Assembly (NCBI GenBank): GCA_023480665.1
Contig: JAMCWR010000018.1
Location: forward strand, 1 to 40,627
Source of the DNA: Gammaproteobacteria bacterium
GTDB lineage: Bacteria; Pseudomonadota; Gammaproteobacteria; UBA9339
Direction: 5' to 3'
Length of the DNA stretch: 40,627 bases
The position numbers and the translations under genes were made by a program. Below are positions 1-10,763 of this stretch, one piece after another (the stretch's first letter is position 1; the number at the start of each line of letters is the position of its first letter). The notes beneath the pieces are model-generated. The model had not been told where the DNA came from, made no database searches, and saw only the letters and a list, made by a program, of their open reading frames with translations.

Positions 1-1466
1 TTCCAAAAGGTTTCTCGAAACGCTTTTCTGAGCAAGCTAATTTCACTTTCAAGCGGGTGTTTTACTGAATCTAGCATGTTATTAGCAAGATACACCATAA
101 AACACAGCATGTTATACCATAGTGCATTTACTTCCACTTGCAAGCCATGCCTTGAAGTTACTGGCACTCCATCAATTTTAGCATCCATCCAAGTAATATT
201 GATATCTTTATTGCCAGCGTACAATAGTCCATTACTTAGCATTTTAATATTATGCAAAGTACCATTTTTATAGTTCAGATAGATATTTTTTAAGGTCGGC
301 CATAAGTATTGAGCTATCGCCTTAATGTTTTTGGTTTTAATATAATATTGCTGCACTGCCCAGGCAAACCAAAGGCTAGTATCAACAGAATTATAGGAAT
401 TCTGCTCAGGTGTTAAACCTAGCATATTAGGCAATACACCCTGCATTTCATGTTTACTAAATTCCTTTAAAATCTCTAAACATAGGTCTTCCTTTCCAGA
501 ATATCTATCTGAACTAGGCAAGGAGATCATCGCATCTCGCCCCCATTCTAAAAACCAATGATATCCAGCAACAATAGACGGATGTTGAGATGGAGTAGTT
601 ACAATAAAAGATTGCGCAGTTTTTTGCAGCGCTTTTTGCAATAAGGTTCCTGTAAAAGTAGCTTCTAAATTGTCTCGCCTTTCAATTTCTTGTTGCCAAA
701 TTTGTGTTAGTTCCTGCTTGTTTTCATTTAGCGAGCAAGAAAAATAGATCTCTTGAACTGGTAAATTAGCGCTTAACTCAAAAGTAAAAATACCTGGGGT
801 AAAAAGATCTTCTTGAAACTCATAACCGCGTTCCTTTTCTTTAGGATAAGTAAAATTACGATACCAAAGCGGTTCCGACAAAAAATTAAATTTTGTGTTC
901 GCTTGAAAAAAGAGTGTTGGCATTCCACGGTAAGGTGTAAAACTAATGCCCTGTTTGCAATCTACCGTCTTAGTTTCAATATCACTATTTTCGCGACATA
1001 AAGTATGAAAGTTTCGCACAGCAACTAAAGGCCGAATAGTAACTTTACATGCGACAGGAGCGCCTTTAATACTATATTTAATTAAAATAGTATTGGTATT
1101 AAAAGGCATGAGAATTTCTTTGCTTACTTCAATATCTTCAAATTGATAATTAAAGTACGGATGAGTAGTTACAGAAAATTCTTCGAGGTTCGCAAAGCTT
1201 CCATCTTGCAAAAAATTTGGATAATCGTGTGCCGTAAGATAATAAGGATCGGAGTTACAAAAGAAAATATCTTCTAGTTTTGATAATAAAACATATCTAT
1301 CAGGCAACCCTTCTAATTTACTTACCAACAACCCATGATATTTGCGCGTATGGCAGTTAATTCCACTACTTGAAGCATAGCCGCCTAACCCATTTGTTTC
1401 GAGCCATTCCAAGGAAATTGCTTGTGGCAAAGAAAATCCAGAACTTTTTTTGAAAGAAAAATCCAT
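1..1466 (-). CDS. Glycogen debranching enzyme / amylo-alpha-1,6-glucosidase-like protein, C-terminus cut by window edge
   Basis: The frame is open without a stop from an ATG at 1466 to the window edge and gives 488 residues. Near the N-terminus it reads WLETNGLGGYASSS followed by TRKYHGLLV, the hallmark of the N-terminal domain of bacterial amylo-alpha-1,6-glucosidases. Further on come GYHWFLEWGRDAMISLP and WMDAKIDGVPVTSR with VEVNALWYNM, matching the GH133-type (alpha/alpha)6 catalytic domain and its acidic active-site residues. The family hydrolyses alpha-1,6 branch points of glycogen or related glucans in the cytoplasm. A GAGGAG ribosome-binding site lies just upstream of the chosen start. 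The remaining C-terminus lies outside the window. No other glycogen gene is visible, so the substrate is inferred from family only. Assignment is confident; the exact specificity is not. Confidence 0.88.
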   Translation of the reverse strand, partial: MDFSFKKSSGFSLPQAISLEWLETNGLGGYASSSGINCHTRKYHGLLVSKLEGLPDRYVLLSKLEDIFFCNSDPYYLTAHDYPNFLQDGSFANLEEFSVTTHPYFNYQFEDIEVSKEILMPFNTNTILIKYSIKGAPVACKVTIRPLVAVRNFHTLCRENSDIETKTVDCKQGISFTPYRGMPTLFFQANTKFNFLSEPLWYRNFTYPKEKERGYEFQEDLFTPGIFTFELSANLPVQEIYFSCSLNENKQELTQIWQQEIERRDNLEATFTGTLLQKALQKTAQSFIVTTPSQHPSIVAGYHWFLEWGRDAMISLPSSDRYSGKEDLCLEILKEFSKHEMQGVLPNMLGLTPEQNSYNSVDTSLWFAWAVQQYYIKTKNIKAIAQYLWPTLKNIYLNYKNGTLHNIKMLSNGLLYAGNKDINITWMDAKIDGVPVTSRHGLQVEVNALWYNMLCFMVYLANNMLDSVKHPLESEISLLRKAFRETFW

Positions 1467-1575
1467 ATACTCCTCGTGAATCATTCACAAGTATTATAAT
1501 AAAATAAGCCGACTAGAGCGCAATTAAGTGTAACACAAGAAAAACAAAAATGATAATAGTTTTGGAATTCAAAAA

Positions 1576-1676
1576 TGTAGAGGCAGGTTTCTGATGACAC
1601 TAATAGATCACAATGAATTTTACAAATTAGAAATTCTATTAAACCGCGGTATTTCAAACACAAACACGCCCCTACA
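1576..1676. repeat. Half copy of the TGTAGGGGCGGG palindromic repeat family
   Basis: This 101-bp stretch starts with TGTAGAGGCAGGTTTCTG and ends with CACAAACACGCCCCTACA. It matches only the right half of the 213-bp elements at 2611, 33621 and 39291, sharing the internal GAATTTTAC and TTCTATTAAA blocks. It is either a deletion derivative or a free half-unit. Its right end overlaps the era stop codon: the terminal TGTAG read on the minus strand supplies the TAG at 1672-1674. Confidence 0.75.
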
Positions 1677-2601
1677 TTGCGAACCCAAAACTTTTGAGCG
1701 CACGTTCATCATCAGCCCAGTTACTTTTAACTTTCACCCAGAGCTGTAAAAATACTTTCTGACCAAATTCATGTTCCATATCTTTACGTGCCATAGTTCC
1801 AATTTTTTTTAGTACTGCACCATCCTTGCCAATTACAATGGCTTTTTGCCCGGGTTTTTCAACAATAATATTCGCAATTATGTGGAGAAGTTTTGCTTCG
1901 CTTTTAAACTGCTCAATTACTACTGATATTGCATAAGGTAACTCTTCACCCAAATTACGCGTAAGTTTTTCACGAATAATTTCTGCAGCTAAAAACCTGT
2001 CACTCCTATCTGTAATTTGTTCCTCTGGAAACAAAAAAGATCCCTCAGGTAAAAATTTTTCAATAACATGTTCTAACTCTAAGACATTATAACCACTAGT
2101 TGCTGCAAGTGGAATAATCGCAGCAAATGCGTGCTTTTCAGCTACTTTTTCGATAAAAGATAACAAGTCAGTTTTTTTGATAACTTTATCAACTTTATTG
2201 ATTGCTAAAATTATCGGGCAGTTTAATTTCGCTATTTTTTTTAGTACCAAATCATCATCAGCTTTCCAGTTGGTGCCTTCGACTACAAAAATAATAACAT
2301 CAACGTCAGCTAAAACTCCGAGCACAGCTTTATTCATATAGCGATTCAATAAACGCTGCTCTTTTTGCTGCAAGCCTGGGGTATCAACATAAATCGCCTG
2401 ATAACTTGCGTGAGTTTTTATCCCCAAAATATTATAACGTGTAGTTTGTGGTTTATCAGCAGTAATCGAAATTTTATGACCAAGAATACAATTTAATAGG
2501 GTTGATTTTCCAACATTCGGACGGCCAATAATCGCCACGTAACCACAGTGGATTGGCTGCTTCATATTTTTTTCAAAATCTATATCGGATTGTTTAACCA
2601 T
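1672..2601 (-). CDS. era: GTPase Era, 16S rRNA/30S assembly factor
   Basis: Era is a GTP-dependent factor that binds the 3' end of 16S rRNA during 30S maturation. The 309 residues are close to the usual ~300. They show G1 GRPNVGKS (26-33), switch I PQTTRYN (51-57), G3 DTPG (73-76) and G4 NKVD (about 136). A C-terminal KH domain follows, with VIGKDG as its GXXG loop. rnc lies upstream on the same strand, the usual rnc-era order, but here a 235-bp repeat element fills the gap between them. The annotated start lies only 9 bp from that repeat and has no good Shine-Dalgarno sequence; Met13 (2565) is an alternative start that still keeps the whole G domain. The stop codon lies within the terminus of the repeat at 1576-1676, so the last codons are probably repeat-derived. 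Confidence 0.97.
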   Translation of the reverse strand: MVKQSDIDFEKNMKQPIHCGYVAIIGRPNVGKSTLLNCILGHKISITADKPQTTRYNILGIKTHASYQAIYVDTPGLQQKEQRLLNRYMNKAVLGVLADVDVIIFVVEGTNWKADDDLVLKKIAKLNCPIILAINKVDKVIKKTDLLSFIEKVAEKHAFAAIIPLAATSGYNVLELEHVIEKFLPEGSFLFPEEQITDRSDRFLAAEIIREKLTRNLGEELPYAISVVIEQFKSEAKLLHIIANIIVEKPGQKAIVIGKDGAVLKKIGTMARKDMEHEFGQKVFLQLWVKVKSNWADDERALKSFGFAM

Positions 2602-2610
2602 AATTTACAC

Positions 2611-2845
2611 CGTAGGGGCGGGTTTGTGATTGAAATTCTACAGATTTTATAAAATCTCAATTTGTATAATTATCCACGATTTCTTAAATGCCATCTGAAA
2701 CCCGCCCGCGTAGTGGTACAAATTTAAATGGGCGGGTTTCTGCAGTATTTAACAAATCGAAATGAATTATACTAATCTAGATTCTATTATACCTCCGTAC
2801 TTACAACACAAACCCGCGCCCTACAAACACAAACCTGCCCCTACA
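2611..2845. repeat. Full palindromic MITE-like element, right terminus duplicated
   Basis: The element starts GTAGGGGCGGGTTTGTG and carries a central inverted pair, CTGAAACCCGCCCG (about 2695) and ATGGGCGGGTTTCTGCAG (about 2730). It ends with CACAAACCCGCGCCCTACA at 2825, immediately followed by a second terminus-like copy (AAACCTGCCCCTACA) ending at 2845. It fills nearly all the rnc-era gap, so any era promoter or ribosome-binding site must lie in or next to it. There is no coding potential. Confidence 0.85.
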
Positions 2846-2863
2846 CTTTTAAAAAAATATTAA

Positions 2864-3526
2864 TTACACCATCAAAGCAAGAAACTTTTCTGCTGCATCT
2901 TGCTGAGCGCGCCGTTTATTAGCGCCTACACCAACAGCAGCAAGTTCTAATCCAGGCACTTTACATTCAACATAAAATGTTTGAGCGTGTGCAGCTCCCT
3001 GAATAGAAGCTACACTATAAACTGGTAATGGTTGTTTACGCATCTGTAACAACTCTTGCAGTCGAGTTTTTGGATCTTTTTGCGTAACAAAAACTACTTC
3101 TTTCAAGCGTTGGTCAAACCAGTGCAAAATACGTTCCCGACATACTTCAAAACCACCATCCAAATAAATTGCACCAATAATCGCTTCCATAGCATCAGCA
3201 ACAATTGATTTACGTTGTGCACCACCGCTTTTCAACTCACCAGAACCAAATTGTAAATAATCACCAATTTGTAGCTCGCAGGCTAACTCAGCTAACGCAT
3301 CACCATTAACAAGATTTGCACGCAAGCGGCTAAGTTCACCCTCTTTCATATTTGGATAATAGTGAAATAAGGCAGCCGCAATAACAAAGTTAAGCACTGC
3401 GTCGCCAAGAAATTCTAAACGTTCATTACTTTGCTTACCCATGCTACGATGGCGCAAAGCATCTTTGAGATTTTTATTATCTTTAAATTGGTAGCCTAAA
3501 GTTTGGTTTAGCTTATTTAATGGCAT
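2864..3526 (-). CDS. rnc: Ribonuclease III
   Basis: Ribonuclease III cleaves double-stranded RNA during rRNA and mRNA processing. The 220 residues match the normal length. The RNase III signature ERLEFLGDAVL is at 35-45, and the second catalytic acidic pair lies in DAMEAIIGAIYLDGG (about 110-124). A C-terminal double-stranded-RNA-binding domain runs from about 152, starting DPKTRLQELLQ and ending in the basic helix ANKRRAQQDAAEKF. It follows lepB on the same strand after a 67-bp spacer that is itself a repeat half-copy, so this is probably still the lepA-lepB-rnc-era operon. No anomaly is seen in the protein. Confidence 0.97.
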   Translation of the reverse strand: MPLNKLNQTLGYQFKDNKNLKDALRHRSMGKQSNERLEFLGDAVLNFVIAAALFHYYPNMKEGELSRLRANLVNGDALAELACELQIGDYLQFGSGELKSGGAQRKSIVADAMEAIIGAIYLDGGFEVCRERILHWFDQRLKEVVFVTQKDPKTRLQELLQMRKQPLPVYSVASIQGAAHAQTFYVECKVPGLELAAVGVGANKRRAQQDAAEKFLALMV

Positions 3527-3530
3527 AAAA

Positions 3531-3592
3531 ATACGTCACGTTTTGTGTGACACTATCATTCTTAATTCTTCATTCTTAATTATTAATTGTTT
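3531..3592. repeat. CGTCACG hairpin plus TTCTTAATTC repeat, half copy
   Basis: A short hairpin, GTCAC-GTTTTGT-GTGAC, is followed by tandem ATTCTTAATTCTT-type units. The same sequence recurs almost unchanged at 36284-36340, where it forms the right half of an inverted repeat. Here it fills the lepB-rnc spacer. Shorter versions of the AATTAAGAATGAAGAAT unit also occur next to the atpD stop (about 10000) and before atpC (about 10330). Confidence 0.65.
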
Positions 3593-3593
3593 T

Positions 3594-4364
3594 TTATTTA
3601 ATTCTCTTTCCAATTCTTTGCCAACGCACAGAATTTTTATCACTATTCCAACTCATCCACACGCCAAAAACTTTGCCAATAAAATTCTTCTCCGGTACAA
3701 ACCCCCAGTCGCGGCTATCATCACTATCATCGCGATTATCTCCCATCATAAAATAGCTATTCTCTGGCACAATTAGATCAACATTTTCACCAATTTTATA
3801 ACCTGGCTTAGTGTAGATTAGATGAGAAACCTCTGGCAGCTGTTCCATACTTACATTTACCGGAATAGCGAAGCCATTTTCGATATCTAAATCCATTCCA
3901 ACTGGAGTTTGCCAAGCGCGATCACCATTAATAGTTAAAGTTTTATTGCGATAAACGATGTGGTCTCCTGGCAAACCAATAACGCGCTTAACATAAATAG
4001 TTTCATTATCTTTGGTAGAATAAAATAGCGCAATATCACCGCGTTTTGGTTCACCTATCGAGTAAATTTTGTTACGCAACACTGGTAAACGAAGCCCATA
4101 AGCAAACTGATTAACAACAATAAAATCACCAGGTAAAATTGTTGGTTCTAATGAACCGGAGGGGACGCGATATGGTTGAATTAAAAAAGAACGCACCAAT
4201 AAAACTAATAATAATACTGGAAAAAACGAGCGTGGATATTCGATCCAAATTGGACGCTTAGTCCCCTCTGGACGCTTCTTGGCTAAAAAAACCATATCGA
4301 TCAATGCAATTAATCCGCAAATGATTACCAAGGATGTTAAAATAAATGGGACATCAAATGACAT
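3594..4364 (-). CDS. lepB: Signal peptidase I
   Basis: Membrane-bound Ser/Lys protease that removes signal peptides from exported proteins. The N-terminus has two hydrophobic segments (about 6-27 and 46-63) around a basic cytoplasmic loop. The catalytic Ser71 lies in VPSGSLEPTILPGD, with Leu where many family members have Met after the serine. The catalytic Lys126 lies in TIYVKRVIGLPGD. Box E, GDNRDDSDDSR, is near residue 210. The length (256) is shorter than the 324 of the E. coli protein but usual for the family. It lies between lepA (18 bp upstream) and rnc, the classic order. Confidence 0.96.
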   Translation of the reverse strand: MSFDVPFILTSLVIICGLIALIDMVFLAKKRPEGTKRPIWIEYPRSFFPVLLLVLLVRSFLIQPYRVPSGSLEPTILPGDFIVVNQFAYGLRLPVLRNKIYSIGEPKRGDIALFYSTKDNETIYVKRVIGLPGDHIVYRNKTLTINGDRAWQTPVGMDLDIENGFAIPVNVSMEQLPEVSHLIYTKPGYKIGENVDLIVPENSYFMMGDNRDDSDDSRDWGFVPEKNFIGKVFGVWMSWNSDKNSVRWQRIGKRIK

Positions 4365-4382
4365 ATAATCTCCAAATTAAAA

Positions 4383-6182
4383 TTAAACCCGTAATACAGC
4401 CACAAAGGCTTCTTGTGGGATGTCAACCTTGCCTACGCGTTTCATGCGTTTTTTTCCGGCTTTTTGTTTCTCTAAAAGTTTACGTTTGCGTGTAATATCA
4501 CCACCATAGCATTTTGCCAACACATTTTTGCGTAATGCTTTTACCGTTTGGCGCGTAATAATCTTCGAACCAATAGCAGCTTGCAAAGCCACCTCAAACA
4601 TCTGCTGTGGAATAATTTCTTTCAACTTTTCCACCAGAAGCCTGCCACGTTCCATAACCTTATCGCGATGTACAATCGAAGCAAGTGCATCTACTTTATC
4701 ACCATTAACTAAAATATCCAATTTAACTAAATCAGCTGGCGAGAAATGATCAAAAGCATAATCAAGCGATGCATAGCCACGGCTTATCGACTTTAAGCGA
4801 TCAAAAAAATCTAAAATCACTTCGCTCATTGGCAACAAATAGCTCAAAGAAACTTGATTGCCTACATACTGCATGTTTTTTTGTATGCCTCGACGCTCCA
4901 TGCATAAGGTAATAATATTTCCCACATACTCTTTTGGCGTCAAAATATTTGCTCTAACAATTGGCTCACGCATTTCTAAAACATCAATTGGTGAAGGTAA
5001 TAACGCAGGATTAGAAATATAAACTACGGTTGCATCTTTCAAGACAACTTCATAGATAACTGTAGGAGCAGAAGTGATTAAGTTTAAATTATATTCTCGT
5101 TCTAAGCGTTCTTGCACAATCTCCATATGTAGCATGCCTAAAAAGCCACAACGGAAACCAAATCCTAAGGCTTCTGAAGTTTCTGGTTCATAAGATAACG
5201 CAGCATCATTCAATCTTAATTTTGATAAAGCTTCGCGAAAAGCTTCAAAGTCATCAGCACTTACAGGATAAAGTCCAGCATATACTTGAGGCTTGGCACG
5301 TTTAAATCCAGCTAAAGCAGTTGCGGCTGGTTTATGGCTATGCGTAAGAGTATCACCAACTGGCGCACCAAAAATATCCTTAATATTCGCCACCACAAAA
5401 CCAACTTCACCTGCATTTAGCACTTCGGTTAATTGGCGTTTTGGTGTGAAAACTCCAATTGCATCGATAGAATAATCTTTGCCGGTAGAAAAAACCCGGA
5501 TTTTTTCCCCAGTTTTGATTGCCCCATTCATCACCCGCACTAATGAAACCACTCCTAGATAATTATCAAACCAGGAATCTATAATCAAAGCTTGAAGCGG
5601 TAAATTCTTATCGCCACGTGGTGGTGGAATACGGTGCACAATCTCTTCTAATAATTCTGCTACACCAAGACCACTTTTTGCGCTAATACATTTTGCATCA
5701 TGCGCTTCAATGCCAATAATATCTTCAATCTCTTGCATCACGCGAGCCGGATCTGCTTGCGGTAAATCAATTTTATTAATTACTGGAATAATCTCTAATC
5801 CCTGCTCTACTGCCATATAACATACGGCTAAAGTTTGCGCTTCTACTCCTTGTGCCGCATCAACCAAAAGCAACGCGCCTTCGCATGCAGCTAAAGATCG
5901 AGAAACTTCATAAGAGAAATCCACATGCCCAGGCGTATCAATAAAATTTAATTGGAAAACTTCACCATTTTTTGCTTGATAGTGCAAAGTAACGCTTTGT
6001 GCTTTAATCGTAATGCCACGCTCACGCTCGATATCCATACTATCAAGCACTTGATTTTGCATTTCACGCTCACTTAAGCCACCACATATCTGAATAAAAC
6101 GATCAGCCAAGGTTGATTTGCCATGATCGATGTGGGCGATAATACAAAAATTGCGAATGTTGTGTTGTGTAATTGCTGTCAT
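4383..6182 (-). CDS. lepA: Elongation factor 4 (LepA), ribosomal back-translocation GTPase
   Basis: Translational GTPase that acts on stalled or misassembled ribosomes. The 599 residues equal the family norm. The G domain begins with [18 protein letters not shown] (11-28), followed by [21 protein letters not shown] and NKIDLP. The C-terminal LepA-specific domain is present with [19 protein letters not shown] near the end. It is the first gene of the minus-strand lepA-lepB-rnc-era block and is divergent from nadB across a 270-bp gap. It contains no N-X-S/T motif in 599 residues, a useful baseline for the sequon enrichment of the pilins. Confidence 0.98.
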   Translation of the reverse strand: MTAITQHNIRNFCIIAHIDHGKSTLADRFIQICGGLSEREMQNQVLDSMDIERERGITIKAQSVTLHYQAKNGEVFQLNFIDTPGHVDFSYEVSRSLAACEGALLLVDAAQGVEAQTLAVCYMAVEQGLEIIPVINKIDLPQADPARVMQEIEDIIGIEAHDAKCISAKSGLGVAELLEEIVHRIPPPRGDKNLPLQALIIDSWFDNYLGVVSLVRVMNGAIKTGEKIRVFSTGKDYSIDAIGVFTPKRQLTEVLNAGEVGFVVANIKDIFGAPVGDTLTHSHKPAATALAGFKRAKPQVYAGLYPVSADDFEAFREALSKLRLNDAALSYEPETSEALGFGFRCGFLGMLHMEIVQERLEREYNLNLITSAPTVIYEVVLKDATVVYISNPALLPSPIDVLEMREPIVRANILTPKEYVGNIITLCMERRGIQKNMQYVGNQVSLSYLLPMSEVILDFFDRLKSISRGYASLDYAFDHFSPADLVKLDILVNGDKVDALASIVHRDKVMERGRLLVEKLKEIIPQQMFEVALQAAIGSKIITRQTVKALRKNVLAKCYGGDITRKRKLLEKQKAGKKRMKRVGKVDIPQEAFVAVLRV

Positions 6183-6274
6183 TTTTTGCTACATACAATA
6201 ATTTATTCTACAAATTACTAAATCGTCATTTCATACTCCATCACCAATTTGCACATCTGCCAAATTATAGTTCA

Positions 6275-6367
6275 CCCAGGGTTTGCCAAGCTCACCTCGC
6301 AAAAAACGCGAGGGGTTCGCTTTGGCTACACCCTGGGCTGGTGAAGCATAGGGCACCTTCGGCGCCC
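6275..6367. repeat. Hairpin-rich stretch between divergent lepA and nadB
   Basis: Two adjacent stem-loops are visible. The first pairs CCCAGGGTTTGCCAAGC (6275) with GCTTTGGCTACACCCTGGG (6319-6337) and has an inner CCTCGC/GCGAGG stem. The second is GGGCACC-TTC-GGCGCCC (6351-6367). The GC content is clearly above that of the surroundings. Neither is followed by a U-tract, so they are not intrinsic terminators. I read them as a repeat remnant; promoters for lepA and nadB must lie on either side. Confidence 0.5.
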
Positions 6368-6452
6368 CAGCTGTGTAAAGAATTTTTTAAATTTTTAAGG
6401 AAGCATGTTATGCTATATTCTTACAATTAGGAACAATGTAACAAATTATTTT

Positions 6453-7988
6453 ATGAAAAAACACCATATTTTTGATGTATTAATCATTGGCAGTGGAGCC
6501 GCTGGTTTAACTGTCGCGCTCCATTTAGCTAACATTTGCAAAGTTGCAGTAATATCTAAAGGACCGCTTGATGAAGGCAACACTATGCATGCTCAAGGCG
6601 GTATTGCTGCAGTTATGGCAAATGAAGACAGTCTTGAATCTCACATCCAAGATACTATTCGCGCGGGAGATGGGTTATGTGATCCAGATGTAGTACGTTA
6701 TGTGATCAGTAGCGCACAAGATGCTATCAGTTGGCTGGTTAGTCAAGGAGTAGAGTTCACTACTACTAAAACTAAAGACGGACGCTTGGATTATCATCTA
6801 ACTCGCGAAGGAGGTCATAGCCACAGAAGAGTCTTGCATGCTGAAGATGCTACTGGCCATGAAATCGAATGTAAACTAGTAGCCAAAACTGCTAAAGCCC
6901 CAATTACAACTTTTACTGAACACACTGTAATTGACTTAATCAAACAACAAAATCGTTGCACTGGTGCATATATTTTTAATAATTTGACGCACCAAGTTGA
7001 AGTTTTCCAAGCCAAATTTGTTGTGCTTGCAACTGGTGGAGCAAGCAAAGTATATCTTTACACTAGCAATCCAGATTGTTCTAGTGGTGATGGTTTTGCT
7101 ATTGCAAAGCGCGCCGGATGTACTTTGTTAAACATGGAATTTAACCAGTTTCACCCAACTTGTTTATATCATCCAAAAGCTAAATCATTTTTAATAACTG
7201 AAGCAGTGCGTGGCGAAGGCGGAAAATTAAAATTACCTAATGGCGAGTGCTTCATGCATCAATTTGATCCACGCGGCGATTTAGCACCGCGCGATATTGT
7301 TGCCCGCGCCATTGACTTCCAAATGAAAAGACTTGGTATTGACTGTGTTTATCTTGATATCAGCCATAAAGGAACAAAATTTATTCGCGACCATTTTCCT
7401 AATGTATACAAAAAATGTCTAGAATTTGGCTTTGATATAACTAAAGAGCCAATACCTGTTGTTCCTGCTGCTCATTATACTTGCGGCGGTGTGGTAGTAG
7501 ATAAAAATGCTCGCACTGATTTAACTGGTTTAATTCTTCATTATTTTTATTTAAGCACCGGTCTTCATGGAGCTAATCGTATGGCAAGCAATTCTCTACT
7601 CGAATGCATTGTTTATGGCAAAGCAGCAAGCCTCGATATTCGGGAACATTTAGATTTAGTTGCATACCCAACCGAAGCTCCTGCTTGGGATGAAAGCCAA
7701 GTAACTAACTCTGACGAAGAAATTGTTGTTACTCACAACTGGAGTGAAATTCGTTCCTTAATGTGGGACTATGTTGGCATTGTGCGTACTAACAAACGAC
7801 TTGAACGCGCTCATCGGCGGATTGAACTTTTGAAAAATGAAGTACAAGAATATTACGGCAATTTTCGCGTTACAAAAAATCTGCTTGAGCTGCGCAATCT
7901 TGTCGTAGTTGCAGATATAATTATCCAAGCCGCCATGCAACGTAAAGAAAATATTGGCCTACACTATAATTTAGACAACGTTAAATAA
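6453..7988 (+). CDS. nadB: L-aspartate oxidase
   Basis: FAD-dependent enzyme that oxidises L-aspartate to iminoaspartate, the first step of de novo NAD synthesis. I start at MKKHHIF (6453), because the 16 codons upstream add nothing known in the family; no strong ribosome-binding site is seen. The FAD-binding motif [12 protein letters not shown] is near residue 12. Other signatures are [30 protein letters not shown] with [21 protein letters not shown] and [16 protein letters not shown], all strongly NadB-like. The 511 residues are slightly short of the E. coli enzyme (540), mainly at the C-terminus. The enzymes for the next steps, NadA and NadC, are not in the window. Confidence 0.95.
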   Translation: MKKHHIFDVLIIGSGAAGLTVALHLANICKVAVISKGPLDEGNTMHAQGGIAAVMANEDSLESHIQDTIRAGDGLCDPDVVRYVISSAQDAISWLVSQGVEFTTTKTKDGRLDYHLTREGGHSHRRVLHAEDATGHEIECKLVAKTAKAPITTFTEHTVIDLIKQQNRCTGAYIFNNLTHQVEVFQAKFVVLATGGASKVYLYTSNPDCSSGDGFAIAKRAGCTLLNMEFNQFHPTCLYHPKAKSFLITEAVRGEGGKLKLPNGECFMHQFDPRGDLAPRDIVARAIDFQMKRLGIDCVYLDISHKGTKFIRDHFPNVYKKCLEFGFDITKEPIPVVPAAHYTCGGVVVDKNARTDLTGLILHYFYLSTGLHGANRMASNSLLECIVYGKAASLDIREHLDLVAYPTEAPAWDESQVTNSDEEIVVTHNWSEIRSLMWDYVGIVRTNKRLERAHRRIELLKNEVQEYYGNFRVTKNLLELRNLVVVADIIIQAAMQRKENIGLHYNLDNVK

Positions 7989-8010
7989 AAATAATGAAGA
8001 ATTAAAAATA

Positions 8011-8445
8011 TTATTTCAACACAAACAGATGCTCACGCAATGCTTGAGTCAGTTTTGGTAATGCATATTTAGTATAATCTTTTGCAATATGCACAACATT
8101 GTTAGTAACTCGCAAATGTTTGGCTAATAAAGCATGGAAGTGCGCTGGCATAACTAATACTAAATCTTGATATTTATTTTGTTCATGCTCTGTTTTTAAT
8201 TCTTTCGCAAGCATAATAGCAAAATGTTCTGCCTCATTTTCTTTTGGATCACCTTTGCTAAACGCTCCCCTACTTCCGGTATCGCTTTTATAATGTCCCA
8301 GATGGTCGGAAATTAATTCAGAAATTTTTTTCCGCCCTTCAGGATGAGGTAATTCTTTAATTAAATTTAAATTATCAACACGTAAATTTTCTGACTGATA
8401 AATACGTGCTCCGGCAGTGTTTGCTACTAAGACCCATGTTGTCAT
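8011..8445 (-). CDS. Host attachment protein family (baeRF-type)
   Basis: A 144-residue protein starting MTTWVLVANTAGARIYQSE, with an ISELISDHLGHYKSDTGSRGAF segment, HFAIMLAKEL, and VLVMPAHFHALLAKHL near the C-terminus. This matches the family annotated as required for attachment to host cells, which is structurally related to the bacterial-archaeal eRF1-like (baeRF) proteins. It has no signal peptide or membrane segment, so a direct adhesin role is doubtful, and the molecular function is unknown. It is convergent with nadB across 22 bp. It has its own start region with GGGAAATTTCT just upstream, giving only a weak ribosome-binding site. Confidence 0.8.
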   Translation of the reverse strand: MTTWVLVANTAGARIYQSENLRVDNLNLIKELPHPEGRKKISELISDHLGHYKSDTGSRGAFSKGDPKENEAEHFAIMLAKELKTEHEQNKYQDLVLVMPAHFHALLAKHLRVTNNVVHIAKDYTKYALPKLTQALREHLFVLK

Positions 8446-8517
8446 AGAAATTTCCCTTTAATGAAATAAGTTTGTTAATCATAACAAACCCATCCCCTAC
8501 AATGCAACAAACAAAAA

Positions 8518-8545
8518 TTTACCATCAAGATAAATTGCCTATACT
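8518..8545 (+). promoter_or_regulatory. Candidate sigma-70 promoter for the atp operon
   Basis: TTTACC (8518-8523) and TATACT (8540-8545) are spaced by 16 bp, about 55 bp upstream of the atpD start. The match to consensus is moderate (4/6 and 5/6). No other promoter is obvious between the divergent neighbour and atpD. This is pattern matching only. Confidence 0.35.
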
Positions 8546-8579
8546 AAAAACAATTTACTCCTTAACGTATTTCCTTTAA

Positions 8580-9995
<1,416 letters not shown>

Positions 9996-10028
9996 AAACA
10001 ATTAAGAATGAAGAATGGCATTGTTGCA

Positions 10029-10312
10029 AATTATTTGAATGTTTCCGCTTTGCCAGCATTGTAGAGCGATAATACTCGGTATTTTTAAATTGCTTCACCA
10101 GCCTAGGTCGAAGAGCTACGCAGTAGCGATGAGACCTAGGGGAAATAGGCCACACAAAAAATCCAGCTGCAACGCAGCGACATGCCGTATCAAAATTCAT
10201 TAAAACTGCATGTCGCTACGTTGTAGCTCGTCACCATAGGCTATTAAAGCAATTAAAAATACTGAGTTTTATCGTAACACAAACCGGCAAAACGGAAGCA
10301 AATAAGTTAATT
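10029..10312. repeat. Nested inverted-repeat element inside the atp operon
   Basis: This gene-less 284 bp lies within the 367 bp between atpD and atpC. The outer arms (10029-10095 and 10246-10312) are about 66 bp each and imperfectly inverted, sharing CCGCTTTGCC/GGCAAAACGG and GGTATTTTTAAATTGCTT/AAGCAATTAAAAATACTG. Inside are two hairpins: CCTAGGTC/GACCTAGG (10102-10140) and the 21-bp arms at 10165-10185 and 10208-10228, which have two mismatches. Short AATTAAGAATGAAGAAT-type repeats lie on both flanks. The structure resembles a MITE or a large structured RNA. There is no credible gene in it on either strand. Confidence 0.75.
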
Positions 10313-10362
10313 ATGCACCAATGTCATAAAGAATTAAGAATTTTGGCCGCAAGATAAAATTT

Positions 10363-10758
10363 ATGAAAACATTTAAAATTTTTCTACAAAGTTCCACCAA
10401 AAGTGAAATCATAGACAAAGTTATTAGTTTTGTTAGCGAAGATGCCTCGGGTAGTTTTGGCATATTGGCTCACCACGCAAGATTTATGACTTGCTTGCAA
10501 TATAGTCTTGCTTGGTTTCGCTATGATAATGATGAAGTTGAGTACCTGGCTTTGCCTGGAGGCGTGTTATATTTTGTGGCTAATAATTTAACCATCAATA
10601 CTCGTCAATACTTACGTAGCAAAAATTATCAAGAAATTGACAAAGCTTTGGGACAACTTTTTCAGGATGAGGAAGATAAAATCACTGACCTGAAAAAAAT
10701 TCTCCACAATTTAGATACTGGTATTTTAAAACAGTTGCGAGAAATGCAACAAGGTTAA
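10363..10758 (+). CDS. atpC: N-ATPase F1 subunit epsilon
   Basis: A 131-residue F1 epsilon subunit, the central-stalk subunit that couples and inhibits F1. The N-terminal beta-sandwich is recognisable by SFGILAHHARFMTCLQ, the counterpart of the family's GxLGILPxHAP, and by LALPGGVLYF. The C-terminal helix includes ALGQLFQDEEDKITDLKK. It precedes the AtpQ-like gene by 5 bp. Its separation from atpD by a structured repeat may affect relative beta:epsilon expression; no dedicated promoter is evident. Confidence 0.85.
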   Translation: MKTFKIFLQSSTKSEIIDKVISFVSEDASGSFGILAHHARFMTCLQYSLAWFRYDNDEVEYLALPGGVLYFVANNLTINTRQYLRSKNYQEIDKALGQLFQDEEDKITDLKKILHNLDTGILKQLREMQQG

Positions 10759-10763
10759 ATTTT

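Noticed and set aside
8011-8445. Reading the host attachment protein as a phage or adhesin gene
   Set aside because: No signal peptide, no phage neighbours, and the family is cytoplasmic and eRF1-like.
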